A DNA stretch of 64,000 nucleotides from Acetobacter sp. (lineage in GTDB: Bacteria; Pseudomonadota; Alphaproteobacteria; Acetobacterales; Acetobacteraceae). Where the stretch lies: positions 2,542,001 to 2,606,000 of the forward strand of contig NZ_JAKVME010000001.1 in the NCBI RefSeq assembly GCF_022483985.1, read 5' to 3'. Positions within the stretch are counted from its first letter, which is position 1, and every line of letters starts with the position of its first letter. Both the position numbers and the translations under genes were made by a program. Shown here piece after piece: positions 29,289 through 37,741 of this stretch. Under the pieces are notes generated by a model that ran no database searches, was not told the DNA's origin, and saw only the letters and a list, made by a program, of their open reading frames with translations.

Positions 29289-29981
29289 TCAGCCGCCGAA
29301 AGCGGAGACTTCGACACCCACACCCGGACCCATGGTCGAGGAAAGAGCCACCTTCTTCAGGTAGGTTCCCTTCGCACCGGTCGGACGCGCCTTCTGAACG
29401 GCATCCACGAAAGCGCGGATGTTTTCAGCCAGCTTGTCGGTATCGAAAGAAGCCTTGCCGATACCGGCATGGATGATACCGGCCTTCTCGGCGCGATATT
29501 CGACCTGACCGGACTTGGCGGCTTCGACGGCGCCCTTAACGTCCATGGTCACCGTGCCGAGCTTCGGGTTCGGCATCAGGCCGCGCGGGCCGAGCACCTT
29601 ACCGAGACGACCGACGAGGCCCATCATGTCCGGGGTCGCAATGCAGCGGTCGAAGTTGATTTCGCCAGCCTGCACCTTCTCCATCAGATCTTCCGCACCG
29701 ACGACGTCAGCACCGGCTGCGAGGGCTTCCTCAGCCTTCGCGCCACGAGCGAACACGCCAACGCGCAGGGTCTTGCCCGTGCCGTTCGGCAGGGAGAGCA
29801 GGCCACGAACCATCTGGTCAGCATGACGTGGATCGATGCCGAGGTTCAGGGAAATCTCGACCGTCTCGTCGAACTTTGCCTTCGCATTGTTCTTTACGAG
29901 AGCGAGAGCCTCGTCGAGGGCATACAGCTTCGTGCTGTCAACGGTCGCGCGGGCGGCGGTCAGACGCTTGTTCTTTGCCAT
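29289..29981 (-). CDS. rplA: 50S ribosomal protein L1
   Basis: 230 residues from the ATG at 29979-29981 ([20 protein letters not shown]). An upstream extension of the frame overlaps rplK and is rejected. The L1 signature ([29 protein letters not shown]) is intact. L1 forms the mobile stalk at the E site and in many bacteria represses rplK-rplA translation. It starts 4 bp after rplK. Confidence 0.97.
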   Translation of the reverse strand: MAKNKRLTAARATVDSTKLYALDEALALVKNNAKAKFDETVEISLNLGIDPRHADQMVRGLLSLPNGTGKTLRVGVFARGAKAEEALAAGADVVGAEDLMEKVQAGEINFDRCIATPDMMGLVGRLGKVLGPRGLMPNPKLGTVTMDVKGAVEAAKSGQVEYRAEKAGIIHAGIGKASFDTDKLAENIRAFVDAVQKARPTGAKGTYLKKVALSSTMGPGVGVEVSAFGG

Positions 29982-29985
29982 GATC

Positions 29986-30420
29986 TCAGCCCTCCACAAC
30001 CTGCAGGCCCATTGAGCGGGCGGAACCAACCAGCATGCGGACGGCGCCGTCGATGTCGTTGGCGTTCATGTCTTTCTGCTTCTCTGCGGCGATCTCGCGC
30101 AGCTGCGCCATCGTCACCTTGCCGACAGCGGCGGACTTGCCAACAGTCTGACTTCCCTTGGAGACCTTGGCGGCCTTCAGCAGGAAGTAGGTGTTCGGCG
30201 GCGTCTTGGTGATGAAGCTGAACGTACGGTCGGCATACGCGGTGATGACCACCGGGATCGGCATGCCGGGCTCAAGGGTCTGCGTCTTGGCGTTGAACGC
30301 CTTGCAGAATTCCATGATGTTCAGGCCGCGCTGACCAAGAGCGGGACCAACCGGCGGAGACGGATTCGCCTTGCCTGCCGGAATCTGAAGCTTGATGTAG
30401 CCAACGATTTTTTTGGCCAT
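29986..30420 (-). CDS. rplK: 50S ribosomal protein L11
   Basis: 144 residues from the ATG at 30418-30420 ([32 protein letters not shown]). Frame extensions upstream are non-coding leader. L11 forms the GTPase-associated centre and is needed for RelA activation; the C-terminal rRNA-binding domain ends GTARSMGL-like with [13 protein letters not shown]. It opens the cluster. nusG and secE, usual upstream neighbours, are replaced by divergent recX. Confidence 0.97.
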   Translation of the reverse strand: MAKKIVGYIKLQIPAGKANPSPPVGPALGQRGLNIMEFCKAFNAKTQTLEPGMPIPVVITAYADRTFSFITKTPPNTYFLLKAAKVSKGSQTVGKSAAVGKVTMAQLREIAAEKQKDMNANDIDGAVRMLVGSARSMGLQVVEG

Positions 30421-30520
30421 ATCCGGGACTCCTTTATATTGAACCCGAACCGCGGTTCTGGCGAATCTCCACCACGCACAGGGCGCACGGACGACTCTCC
30501 CGCGTTTCGCAAGAGCCGGG

Positions 30521-30549
30521 GCCATACGCCTGCTTCCCCTCCCCGTCAA
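30521..30549 (-). promoter_or_regulatory. Sigma-70-like promoter of rplKAJL-rpoBC
   Basis: On the minus strand TTGACG (30544-30549) and TATGGC (30521-30526) are separated by 17 bp. A start near 30514 would give a leader of about 94 nt before rplK. The divergent recX starts at 30626, so both promoters share this 205-bp region. Confidence 0.65.
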
Positions 30550-30625
30550 GTATGCGTGAAAGAGAATCGACGATCTGGTGACACAACAAGTTACATCCGC
30601 CCCGCCGCCATGATAGGGGAACTTC

Positions 30626-31288
30626 ATGTCACGACGTCCGGATATCGGCGCGCGCCGCCCTCTTCCTCCTCCCCCCGACAGGAAATCCCTTCGGGAAGCG
30701 GCGCTCGCTCATCTGGGACGGTTCGCCGCGACGGAAAGAAGCCTCACCCTCGTCCTTGAGCGCCGGGTGACACGATGGGGACGCAGGGCTGTCGAGGACG
30801 GACAGGAATCATCCGCCGTCGCAGACACCGTGAACAGTCGCCTGCCACTGGCGGCAGCCATCGCGAAGGAGATGGTCACGCTGGGCGCCGTCAACGATCA
30901 CGACTTCGCCAGATCCCGCGCCGCCCGCCTCACCCGTAGCGGTCGCTCACGACGGGCCGTGCAGGCGCAGCTCTCCGCCAGAGGCATCGATTCCCCGACC
31001 ACCGAACAGGCGCTCGATGAAACGCTGGGTCAGGATGAGATGGCCCGTGACGCGGAAATTGCAGCAGCACTTATCTTTGCGCGCAAACGCAGGGCCGGTC
31101 CTTTTCAACACGCAGAGCAGCCCGACGACGCGCACGACGATGCCGATGAGAATCACGCCGGAAAAAAGGCCCGTCTTTACGGTGCGTTCGCCCTCGCAGG
31201 CTTTTCCCGCGACGTTACGGACAGGGCGCTCGGGATGGACGCCGAAGAAGCCGAATCCCGTATCCTGACCCTGAAAGCCAGCCTGTAA
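30626..31288 (+). CDS. recX: RecX family regulatory protein
   Basis: 220 residues; ATG with AGGGGA 6 nt upstream. The pattern of three-helix RecX repeats is visible ([74 protein letters not shown]). RecX proteins cap RecA filaments and moderate recombination. A poorly conserved acidic stretch ([18 protein letters not shown]) sits before the third repeat. recA is not nearby. It is coupled to the next gene through a TAATG overlap, and faces rplK divergently. Confidence 0.85.
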   Translation: MSRRPDIGARRPLPPPPDRKSLREAALAHLGRFAATERSLTLVLERRVTRWGRRAVEDGQESSAVADTVNSRLPLAAAIAKEMVTLGAVNDHDFARSRAARLTRSGRSRRAVQAQLSARGIDSPTTEQALDETLGQDEMARDAEIAAALIFARKRRAGPFQHAEQPDDAHDDADENHAGKKARLYGAFALAGFSRDVTDRALGMDAEEAESRILTLKASL

Positions 31289-31800
31289 TGTCTGCCGCCG
31301 ACCGTCCGCTCTTTTTCCGCAACCACCTTCTCCGGAAAACTCTCTGCTGTCTGCCTGCCCTGCTGCTCGCCGGATGCGGCGGTGGTGGCACTGGCAGAAG
31401 CTGGCAGGGAAGCCTTCAATGCGCCCCCTGGGCACGGGAGCACTCATCCATCGCCCTGCGGGGGGCGGCGGCGTCCTGGTGGCGCAGCGCCGACGGACAA
31501 TATGTCCGTGGCCCCCGCCCCGCACCGGGAGCCGTGCTTGTCTTCCGTTCGTCCTCCCGCCTTCCGGACGGCCATGTTTCAGTCGTCCGCTCCATCAGGG
31601 GCACCCGCGCCATTCTTGTCGATCAGGCCAACTGGAATCCGGGGCGGGTCGATCATGACGTCCCCGTGGTCGATGTCTCTCCGCGCAATGACTGGACGCG
31701 CGTGCGGGTGTGGTGGAGCCCCACCGGCAGCATGGGCCGCACGGTCTATCCCACATACGGTTTCATTCTTCCCGGACGACCCGGCGGGTGGATTTCGTAA
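31288..31800 (+). CDS. CHAP-domain putative peptidoglycan amidase/endopeptidase, lipoprotein
   Basis: 170 residues. The N-terminus is a lipoprotein signal (hydrophobic CCLPALLLAGC, lipid-modified Cys at residue 30). The remainder resembles a CHAP cysteine hydrolase: candidate catalytic Cys45 (QCAPWAREHS), His96 (PDGHVSVV) and Asn115 (DQANWN), with RPAPGAVLVFRS between. Such enzymes cut cell-wall peptides or amides. The start codon overlaps the recX stop by one base, so translation is coupled although the functions seem unrelated. The substrate is unknown. Confidence 0.78.
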   Translation: MSAADRPLFFRNHLLRKTLCCLPALLLAGCGGGGTGRSWQGSLQCAPWAREHSSIALRGAAASWWRSADGQYVRGPRPAPGAVLVFRSSSRLPDGHVSVVRSIRGTRAILVDQANWNPGRVDHDVPVVDVSPRNDWTRVRVWWSPTGSMGRTVYPTYGFILPGRPGGWIS

Positions 31801-31822
31801 GGAAATAGACACGAAAACCCCA

Positions 31823-31850
31823 TTGGCTTTCCGGCCCGGGGGTGTGTAAT
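31823..31850 (+). promoter_or_regulatory. Possible promoter of tatA
   Basis: TTGGCT (31823-31828) and TGTAAT (31845-31850) are spaced by 16 bp. The leader to tatA would be about 125 nt. Moderate match only. Confidence 0.35.
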
Positions 31851-31980
31851 AACGACGCCAACATCCGCACAGGCGTTTCAGGCGGTTATTCTCCTGAAGT
31901 CCATGCAACACCAACTGAAACTACACCCGTCCGCGCCTGTCTCTCGCCCGGCGGTTTCTTCAGGTTGAGGAGTCGACACA

Positions 31981-32241
31981 ATGGGTAGCTTCAGCATCTG
32001 GCACTGGCTGATCGTTCTGGCCGTGGTCCTGATCGTCTTCGGCGGCAGCGGCAAAATCAGCACGCTGATGGGCGATTTCGCCAAGGGCATCAAATCCTTC
32101 AAGAAAAATCTTGATGATGACGAGTCCATGGAACACCCGCCGTCAACGCCGGACGGACGCATCTCGCCGCCGCCCGCAAACGCTCCGAATTTCTCCACGG
32201 AACAGCAGCACACGACATCCGGCGGACCCGGCACGCACTGA
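31981..32241 (+). CDS. tatA: Sec-independent protein translocase subunit TatA
   Basis: 86 residues. A short N-terminal membrane helix ([18 protein letters not shown]) is followed by the amphipathic helix ([21 protein letters not shown]) and a Pro-rich, disordered tail: the TatA/E layout. GAGGAG lies 8 nt upstream of the ATG. TatA polymerises to form the twin-arginine export path for folded proteins. tatB and tatC are not adjacent. A Tat substrate candidate, OpgG, is encoded at 41663. Confidence 0.92.
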   Translation: MGSFSIWHWLIVLAVVLIVFGGSGKISTLMGDFAKGIKSFKKNLDDDESMEHPPSTPDGRISPPPANAPNFSTEQQHTTSGGPGTH

Positions 32242-32290
32242 CGTCCGGTCACTCTGGACAGCGGGCCCGCTTCAGGGATTTTGCCATACG

Positions 32291-32974
32291 ATGAGTTTCG
32301 CCACCGACACAGACACCCTCCTCCACGCAGCCCCCGAACCATCGGACAGCGCATGGGACAAGGCTGTCGAGCAGATCATCCATGCGGGCCGTCGTATGGA
32401 CCAGCGCGGCTGGGTGCCTGCCACAGCAGGCAATCTCAGCGTCCGGCTGCCTGACGGGCGGATCGCCGTCACACGCTCCGGCGGCCACAAGGGCTTCCTG
32501 ACCCGTCAGGGCGTCATCGAGGTCGGGCTGGATGGCGCTTCCATGCGTCCCGAAGACCGCCCCAGCGCCGAGACTCTCCTGCACTGCCAGATTTACGCAC
32601 GGTTTCCCGATGCGGGCGCTGTCCTGCACGGACATTCCGTCGCATCGACAGTGCTCTCCATGACGACCGCTGGATCAAAGCTTTATCTGGCTGACTACGA
32701 AGTCCTGAAAGTCTTCGAGGGCCAGACCACGCACGAGACGCGCCTCGCCGTGCCCGTCTTTCCGAACGATCAGGATATCGCGCGCCTTTCCCGGAGCGTG
32801 GCCCTGTCTCTTGACGACATGAAGGCCGGATACATCATTCGCGGTCATGGCGTGTATGTCTGGGGTCCCAACATGGACACCGCGCTCGCCCGGCTGGAGG
32901 GACTGGAGTTTCTTCTCGCCTGCGAACTGGAACAGGCGAAATTTCGCGCGACCGTTCAGGGAAGCGGATCATGA
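32291..32974 (+). CDS. mtnB: Methylthioribulose-1-phosphate dehydratase
   Basis: 227 residues from the ATG at 32291; the frame is open upstream through tatA, but that part is a shadow. The class II aldolase/adducin fold is clear: TAGNLSVRLPDGRIAVTRSGGHKG, zinc-binding HGHS and RGHGVYVWG. It dehydrates methylthioribulose-1-phosphate to the diketone in methionine salvage. Its stop overlaps the mtnD start (ATGA). The SD site (AGGGA) is rather distant, so the start is moderately certain. Confidence 0.92.
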   Translation: MSFATDTDTLLHAAPEPSDSAWDKAVEQIIHAGRRMDQRGWVPATAGNLSVRLPDGRIAVTRSGGHKGFLTRQGVIEVGLDGASMRPEDRPSAETLLHCQIYARFPDAGAVLHGHSVASTVLSMTTAGSKLYLADYEVLKVFEGQTTHETRLAVPVFPNDQDIARLSRSVALSLDDMKAGYIIRGHGVYVWGPNMDTALARLEGLEFLLACELEQAKFRATVQGSGS

Positions 32975-33516
32975 GCAGTCTCACGGTTTATGACGACGCC
33001 CGTCCCGGCCAGCCGGAATTTTCCAGCCATGACGCCGAGGCGATCGCCACCCGGCTGGCTCCCCTTAACGTGCGGTTTGAACGCTGGACGGATGTCGAGC
33101 CTCCCGCCCGCGGCGCGGATCAGGAAACCGTTCTGGGTGTCTACCGTCCCTATCTCGACAAGCTGATGGGCGAGACCGGCGCGGGTTCGGCTGACGTGAT
33201 CAGCATTGACGTCAACACGCCGAACCGCGCGGCCCTGCGCGAGAAATTTCTGTCCGAGCATATCCATTCGGAAGATGAAGTGCGGTTTTTCGTGCATGGG
33301 CAGGGCCATTTCGTCCTGCATGTGGATGGCAGGGTGTATGACGTCGGCTGCACGCAGGGCGATCTGATTTCCGTGCCGACGGGGATTCCCCACTGGTTTG
33401 ACGCCGGGGAAACGCCGGATGTCGTGGCGCTCCGCATCTTCACTCACAAGGAAGGGTGGATCGCGGACTATACCGGCGACGACATCGCTCTCCGCTTTCC
33501 CGCCCAGATCGCATAA
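32971..33516 (+). CDS. mtnD: Acireductone dioxygenase
   Basis: 181 residues, a cupin. Metal ligands are visible in HIHSEDEVRFFVHGQGHF (His, His, Glu) and GIPHWFD (distal His). Depending on Fe or Ni it converts acireductone to 2-keto-4-methylthiobutyrate (salvage) or to methylthiopropionate and CO. It overlaps mtnB by 4 bp, with mtnC 9 bp downstream. Confidence 0.95.
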   Translation: MSSLTVYDDARPGQPEFSSHDAEAIATRLAPLNVRFERWTDVEPPARGADQETVLGVYRPYLDKLMGETGAGSADVISIDVNTPNRAALREKFLSEHIHSEDEVRFFVHGQGHFVLHVDGRVYDVGCTQGDLISVPTGIPHWFDAGETPDVVALRIFTHKEGWIADYTGDDIALRFPAQIA

Positions 33517-33525
33517 TCAGGCCGC

Positions 33526-34242
33526 ATGAACAGCATTCCGACACCCTCCGTCATTCTGCTCGATATCGAAGGCACCACCCTTCCCGTCTCTTTCGTGCAC
33601 ACGGTTCTGTTTCCCTATGCCCGCAAGGCGCTCCCTGATCTGATCCGGGAGCGGGCGAATGACCCGGCTGTCATCGCCGCGCTGGAGGAAACCCGGGCCC
33701 TGAGCCCGGATCGTGAACCTCTCGACCAGTTGATGGCGTGGATGGATGAGGACGCGAAGGTCGGACCTCTCAAGGCCCTGCAAGGCATTGCGTGGGCGGA
33801 CGGATACGCCTCCGGCGCGCTCATCGCCGATCTCTTTCCGGATGTGCCGCCCGCCCTGCGGGCATGGTCCAAAGCCGGGCTGACGCTTGCCGTCTACTCT
33901 TCTGGATCAGCTCCCGCCCAGCGTCTGATCTACACCTACACGACCGACGGCGACCTGACGCCGCTCTTCAGCGCCTTTCTGGATCTGGAGATGGGCGGCA
34001 AGAAGGACGCCGGGAGCTACCGCCGCATCCTTGCGGAAACAGGCTGGAACGCTCCGGATGTCCTGTTCGTATCGGACGTGGTCGCCGAACTGGACGCCGC
34101 AGCCTCGGCGGGACTGCGCACCTGCCAGATGGTGCGTCCGGAAGACGGCACACTTCCCGGAACCGCCCATATCGTCGCTCATTCCATGAAGGAGGTCGCG
34201 GACCTGTTCAGCCTTCCGGACCCTGTTGGCAAGGCCCGGTAA
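33526..34242 (+). CDS. mtnC: 2,3-diketo-5-methylthiopentyl-1-phosphate enolase-phosphatase
   Basis: 238 residues of the HAD superfamily. Motif I is DIEGTT near residue 14, motif II is the YSSGS segment, motif III includes GGKKDAGSY and motif IV LFVSDVVAELDAA. It enolises and dephosphorylates the diketone to give acireductone, the MtnD substrate. The mtnB-mtnD-mtnC set covers the middle of the salvage pathway; mtnA and mtnP or mtnK are not in this window. The stop overlaps the ribF start by one base (TAATG). Confidence 0.95.
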   Translation: MNSIPTPSVILLDIEGTTLPVSFVHTVLFPYARKALPDLIRERANDPAVIAALEETRALSPDREPLDQLMAWMDEDAKVGPLKALQGIAWADGYASGALIADLFPDVPPALRAWSKAGLTLAVYSSGSAPAQRLIYTYTTDGDLTPLFSAFLDLEMGGKKDAGSYRRILAETGWNAPDVLFVSDVVAELDAAASAGLRTCQMVRPEDGTLPGTAHIVAHSMKEVADLFSLPDPVGKAR

Positions 34243-35186
34243 TGCACGCTCACCTTTATACGGACTGGCGCTCCATCCCCCCCGAGGCGCGTGGCGCGGC
34301 GGCGGCTCTCGGCAATTTCGATGGCGTCCATCTGGGACACGCCCATCTGATCCGCACACTGCACCTCAGCCAGCCGGACACGCCTCCTGCCGTCATCACG
34401 TTCGAGCCACATCCCCGGGAACTGTTCAGGCCGGAAGACCCGCCATTCCGTCTGACTCTGGCCGATGAGCGCTTTGCGGCGCTGGCGGCCCTCGGCGTCA
34501 AACATGTCTTCCAGATCGCGTTCGACGAAGCCTTCTCGCAGATGTCCGCCGAACGCTTTATCGACGACGTGCTGCATGACGCTCTGGGCGTGAAGCACAT
34601 TGCCTGCGGGCATGACTTCGCCTTCGGACACCGGCGGGGCGGCACGACCGGCCTGCTGGCCGAACGCGCCAGCGAGCTGGGAATCGGCCTGACTCTCGTG
34701 TCCGCTCTTGCCGATGCTGATGGCCCTTATTCCTCAACCCGTATCCGTCGGCTGCTGCAGGATGGCTATCCTGAGCGGGCCGCCGCAGAACTGGGTCGTC
34801 CCTGGTCCATTCGCGGTGAAGTGTGTCATGGCGACAAACGGGGCCGCCTTCTGGGCTTTCCCACCGCCAATATCCGTCTCGGACGCCATCTTGAACCGGC
34901 GCGCGGCGTTTACACCACAACCGTTCGGCTGCCGGATGGACGGACCCGTGCGGGGGTTGCCAATATCGGCCGACGCCCGACCATCGCCGATGGCAGCGAA
35001 AGCCGCATGGAAGTCCATATTTTCGATTTCGCGGAAGATCTCTACGGACAGACGGTTTCCGTCGCGCTCCACGATCTGCTCCGTCCGGAAAGGAAGTTCG
35101 AAAATCTGGACGCCCTGAAGCAGCAGATCGCCAGCGACACCCGGCAGGCCCGGCAGCTTCTACAGGCCCGGCGCGATCAGCCGTAA
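34242..35186 (+). CDS. ribF: Bifunctional riboflavin kinase / FAD synthetase
   Basis: 314 residues from the ATG at 34242. The N-terminal FMN adenylyltransferase domain shows GNFDGVHLGHAHLI and the ISSTRIR-like YSSTRIRRLL at about residue 165. The C-terminal flavokinase domain (about 185-305) shows GRLLGFPTANI and GVYTTTV. It makes FMN and FAD from riboflavin. It is translationally coupled to mtnC, an uncommon partner; ribF more often lies near ileS or rpsO. Confidence 0.95.
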   Translation: MHAHLYTDWRSIPPEARGAAAALGNFDGVHLGHAHLIRTLHLSQPDTPPAVITFEPHPRELFRPEDPPFRLTLADERFAALAALGVKHVFQIAFDEAFSQMSAERFIDDVLHDALGVKHIACGHDFAFGHRRGGTTGLLAERASELGIGLTLVSALADADGPYSSTRIRRLLQDGYPERAAAELGRPWSIRGEVCHGDKRGRLLGFPTANIRLGRHLEPARGVYTTTVRLPDGRTRAGVANIGRRPTIADGSESRMEVHIFDFAEDLYGQTVSVALHDLLRPERKFENLDALKQQIASDTRQARQLLQARRDQP

Positions 35187-35595
35187 GACCAGTCGCCCAT
35201 TACCAGCGACCACAACCGGGTGCGGGCCTGTCCGCTTCTACCGGAAGACCTCACCAGCGCGTCCGCTCTCCGGAGCGCCACCGTTCCAGTGAGCATCATG
35301 AGAGCGCAGCCTGCACACTGGCAGATGGCACAGCCAACGGTTCCACACAGTTCATGAAACCTTATACCAACCCGGGGAAAGACTGACTCTTGTGAGGACG
35401 TTTTCCGGGGCGTTGCCCCGAAACCCGCCAAAGACCGTCGGCCTTTGGAAACCGTATTTATATCAATAAATCGGGGCCTGCGGTCCCTGCCGGGTGCGGG
35501 CCGAGCCCGTGCTGAGCTTTCACTGTGTCACTGCCAAGGCGCGTTGGTATTTACAGGACCATATTGCTGATACGAACCCAACCTTCAGCCCAGAA
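35187..35595. other. Convergent ribF/mprF intergenic region
   Basis: 409 bp between the 3' ends of ribF and mprF. No gene is supported. It contains the palindromic repeat copy at 35401-35511. The rest shows nothing recognisable, and no leftover of the missing MprF C-terminus was found by reading the minus strand next to the stop. Confidence 0.6.
35401..35511 (+). repeat. Dispersed multi-hairpin repeat, copy A
   Basis: It shares the order of elements with copies B, C and D: a CGGGGCGTTGCCCCG hairpin, CCCGCC, an imperfect CCAAAG...CTTTGG palindrome, an AT-rich spacer (TTTATATCAATAAATCGGGG), GGCCTGCGGTCCC, and a GCGGG...CCCG hairpin. It lies between two convergent genes. Confidence 0.82.
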
Positions 35596-37731
35596 TCAGT
35601 CGGCCCGTCTGGGTGTCTTCCGCGCTGCCTGACGTCCCTTCAGAAGCGCCCGGACGAGGCCAATCTGTTCGGAAGGACAACTGACATACAGACCGGACGT
35701 ACCGTCAAGCGGCCAGCTCACCAGACCGATATCATCATAGACCGGCAGGAAGACCTCGCCGGTTCTCCAGAAAACAGCCTGAAGACCTTCCTGTAACGCC
35801 AGATCGCGCAGACGCCAGATGACGGACGGCGCATCGGCGTCATCACCCGCCGGATCACCCAGCCCGATCACGAAATTGCCTCGCCGACGGAACGGCATGG
35901 CGGCGGTTCCGGTCTCACCCGCGACCATACCATGCACGACCCCGCCCGGAATCGGCGCGATGGCGTGCTCCAGCGCATAATACCATTCGGCGTTCTTCTC
36001 GTTCCAGGGCCGCACGATCACACGACCCGGACGCGCCAGACTGGCAATGACCAGCAGGGCCAGCGCCCCGGCCACCGTCACGATCCAGCGGGCATGGCTC
36101 CCCTCCGACACAAAAAGCTCCCACCAACTGTCCGTCGCTTCCCGATGCGTGCCGATCAGCAACGCGCATCCGATCAGCAGAACCAGAGAAAGGACCGTGG
36201 TGAAGGATAACGGCTCGCTCAGCAGACGGGCATGCCGGTAATAACAGCGACGGAACGGCGCGATGAGAAACGCTGAAAAGCCCAGTACAACCGAGACTGC
36301 CGGGGCATTGCCGCGCAGAAAGGTCGCCGCCGTGGCCACCACCAGCACGGAGAGAGTGGCGCCCCACGCCAGCGTCACACGCTGCGACAGTCCAACGGCC
36401 AGCGCGATGAGCGATGCGCCTGCCAGTGTCAGGGCATAACCGCCGACCTGCCGCGAAACGAACATGATAATCTTCGGCCCCGCGACATGATGCACCGGAT
36501 TGACGACCGGCAGAACCATGAGCATGACGCCGCACAGGGCCACCGCACCCGTGGCGACCGCCACCGAGAAATCAGCCTCGCTTTCCCGCACGACCTGACT
36601 GGGACGGCGCGGCTTCATCAGCTCATCGCCTTTTGCCTGACAGTCACCGTCTTCCCGACATTTCTTGCGCGCCAGAGCGGCGTCTCCGCGCAGGAACAGT
36701 TCATGCGCCGCGAACATGCCTCCCGCGAGAAAAAGCGGAATGATGTAGTAGAACAGCCGGAAGACGAGAATGACGCCAATGATGTCCGGCTTGGACATGT
36801 AAGGTCCGAGCGCCAGCAGCATGGCGCTATCGAACACGCCTAGACCGCCCGGCACGCTGGCCACCAGCCCAGCCGTGTAGGAAGCGATGTAGATGGCCAG
36901 AAAGGACGTGTAGTCGATCGTGCCGGGTGGCAGCAGCACCCACGCGATACCGGCGGTCGCCGCCATGTCCGCCGCCGCCACGACCGTCTGGGCGATGGCC
37001 ATCGGCACGGACGGCAGATCGATTTCCTTGCCCCGACACGTGACCTTCCGCCATTTCAGGCCAGCAAGAATGTAGGCGAGAACACCGAGCCAGCACAGCA
37101 CGCCGATCCCTGCCGTCACCGGCGCGGGAACACGGCCACCCAGCCCCGGCACGGCGCCCGGCTCCAGCAGCAGCACGCTGCCGATCAACACACCCGCGCC
37201 CAGCAGATAGGTGACCGAGCAGAACGCGATGATGTGCGCGATCGCAAACGGGGGCAGACCCCAGTTGCGATAGAGCCGGAAGCGCACCGCCGCGCCGGAG
37301 ACAGCCGAGAAGCCGAGATTGTGGGACAGCACATAGGAACAGAACGCGGCGAAGGCGGTCCTGAGAAAGGAGACCTCCCTGTGCCCAACCTGAATGACGG
37401 CCAGCCGATCGTAGAAAGACAGGATGAAATAGGACAGGAAGGTGCAGGCCACGCCCGCCATCAGGGCACTGTGCGGGATACCTCTGAGCGCCGCCCGGAT
37501 ATCGGCCATGCTCAGCGACTGCACTTCCTTGCGGACCACCAGAATGGCGGCGATCATCAGAAGCAGCCCGAGCAGATGCGGCAGATGTTTCAGCCAGCGT
37601 TTCCAGCCTTTCGGCTTGTCCTGAAGCGCCGGTGTGTCCTGAGCCATGGCCTCCACACGGGAGACCATGGCTTCTTCCTCTTCCAGAGAGAGATGAGGCG
37701 GTTTCTCTCCGGGATTGCGGGTCAGCGGCAT
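35596..37731 (-). CDS. mprF: MprF-like phosphatidylglycerol lysyltransferase/flippase, C-terminally shortened
   Basis: 711 residues. Residues 1 to about 568 are a polytopic membrane region of the MprF flippase type, with about 13 hydrophobic segments. After the last one only about 143 residues of the LPG-synthase (DUF2156) domain remain, including GNFVIGLGDPAGDD and VFLPVYDDIGL. Full MprF proteins carry about 300 residues there, so the second half of the tRNA-dependent transferase domain is missing. It may still flip lipids. It starts 10 bp after lysS, in one operon. Transferase activity is doubtful. Confidence 0.8.
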   Translation of the reverse strand: MPLTRNPGEKPPHLSLEEEEAMVSRVEAMAQDTPALQDKPKGWKRWLKHLPHLLGLLLMIAAILVVRKEVQSLSMADIRAALRGIPHSALMAGVACTFLSYFILSFYDRLAVIQVGHREVSFLRTAFAAFCSYVLSHNLGFSAVSGAAVRFRLYRNWGLPPFAIAHIIAFCSVTYLLGAGVLIGSVLLLEPGAVPGLGGRVPAPVTAGIGVLCWLGVLAYILAGLKWRKVTCRGKEIDLPSVPMAIAQTVVAAADMAATAGIAWVLLPPGTIDYTSFLAIYIASYTAGLVASVPGGLGVFDSAMLLALGPYMSKPDIIGVILVFRLFYYIIPLFLAGGMFAAHELFLRGDAALARKKCREDGDCQAKGDELMKPRRPSQVVRESEADFSVAVATGAVALCGVMLMVLPVVNPVHHVAGPKIIMFVSRQVGGYALTLAGASLIALAVGLSQRVTLAWGATLSVLVVATAATFLRGNAPAVSVVLGFSAFLIAPFRRCYYRHARLLSEPLSFTTVLSLVLLIGCALLIGTHREATDSWWELFVSEGSHARWIVTVAGALALLVIASLARPGRVIVRPWNEKNAEWYYALEHAIAPIPGGVVHGMVAGETGTAAMPFRRRGNFVIGLGDPAGDDADAPSVIWRLRDLALQEGLQAVFWRTGEVFLPVYDDIGLVSWPLDGTSGLYVSCPSEQIGLVRALLKGRQAARKTPRRAD

Positions 37732-37741
37732 GGCGAGGCCC

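Noticed and set aside
35177..35431. Short open frame on the minus strand starting MAGFGATPRK, and a similar one at 61538-61771
   Set aside because: Both start inside the palindromic repeat. The shared MAGFGA-PRK start is a translation of the repeat, not a protein family.
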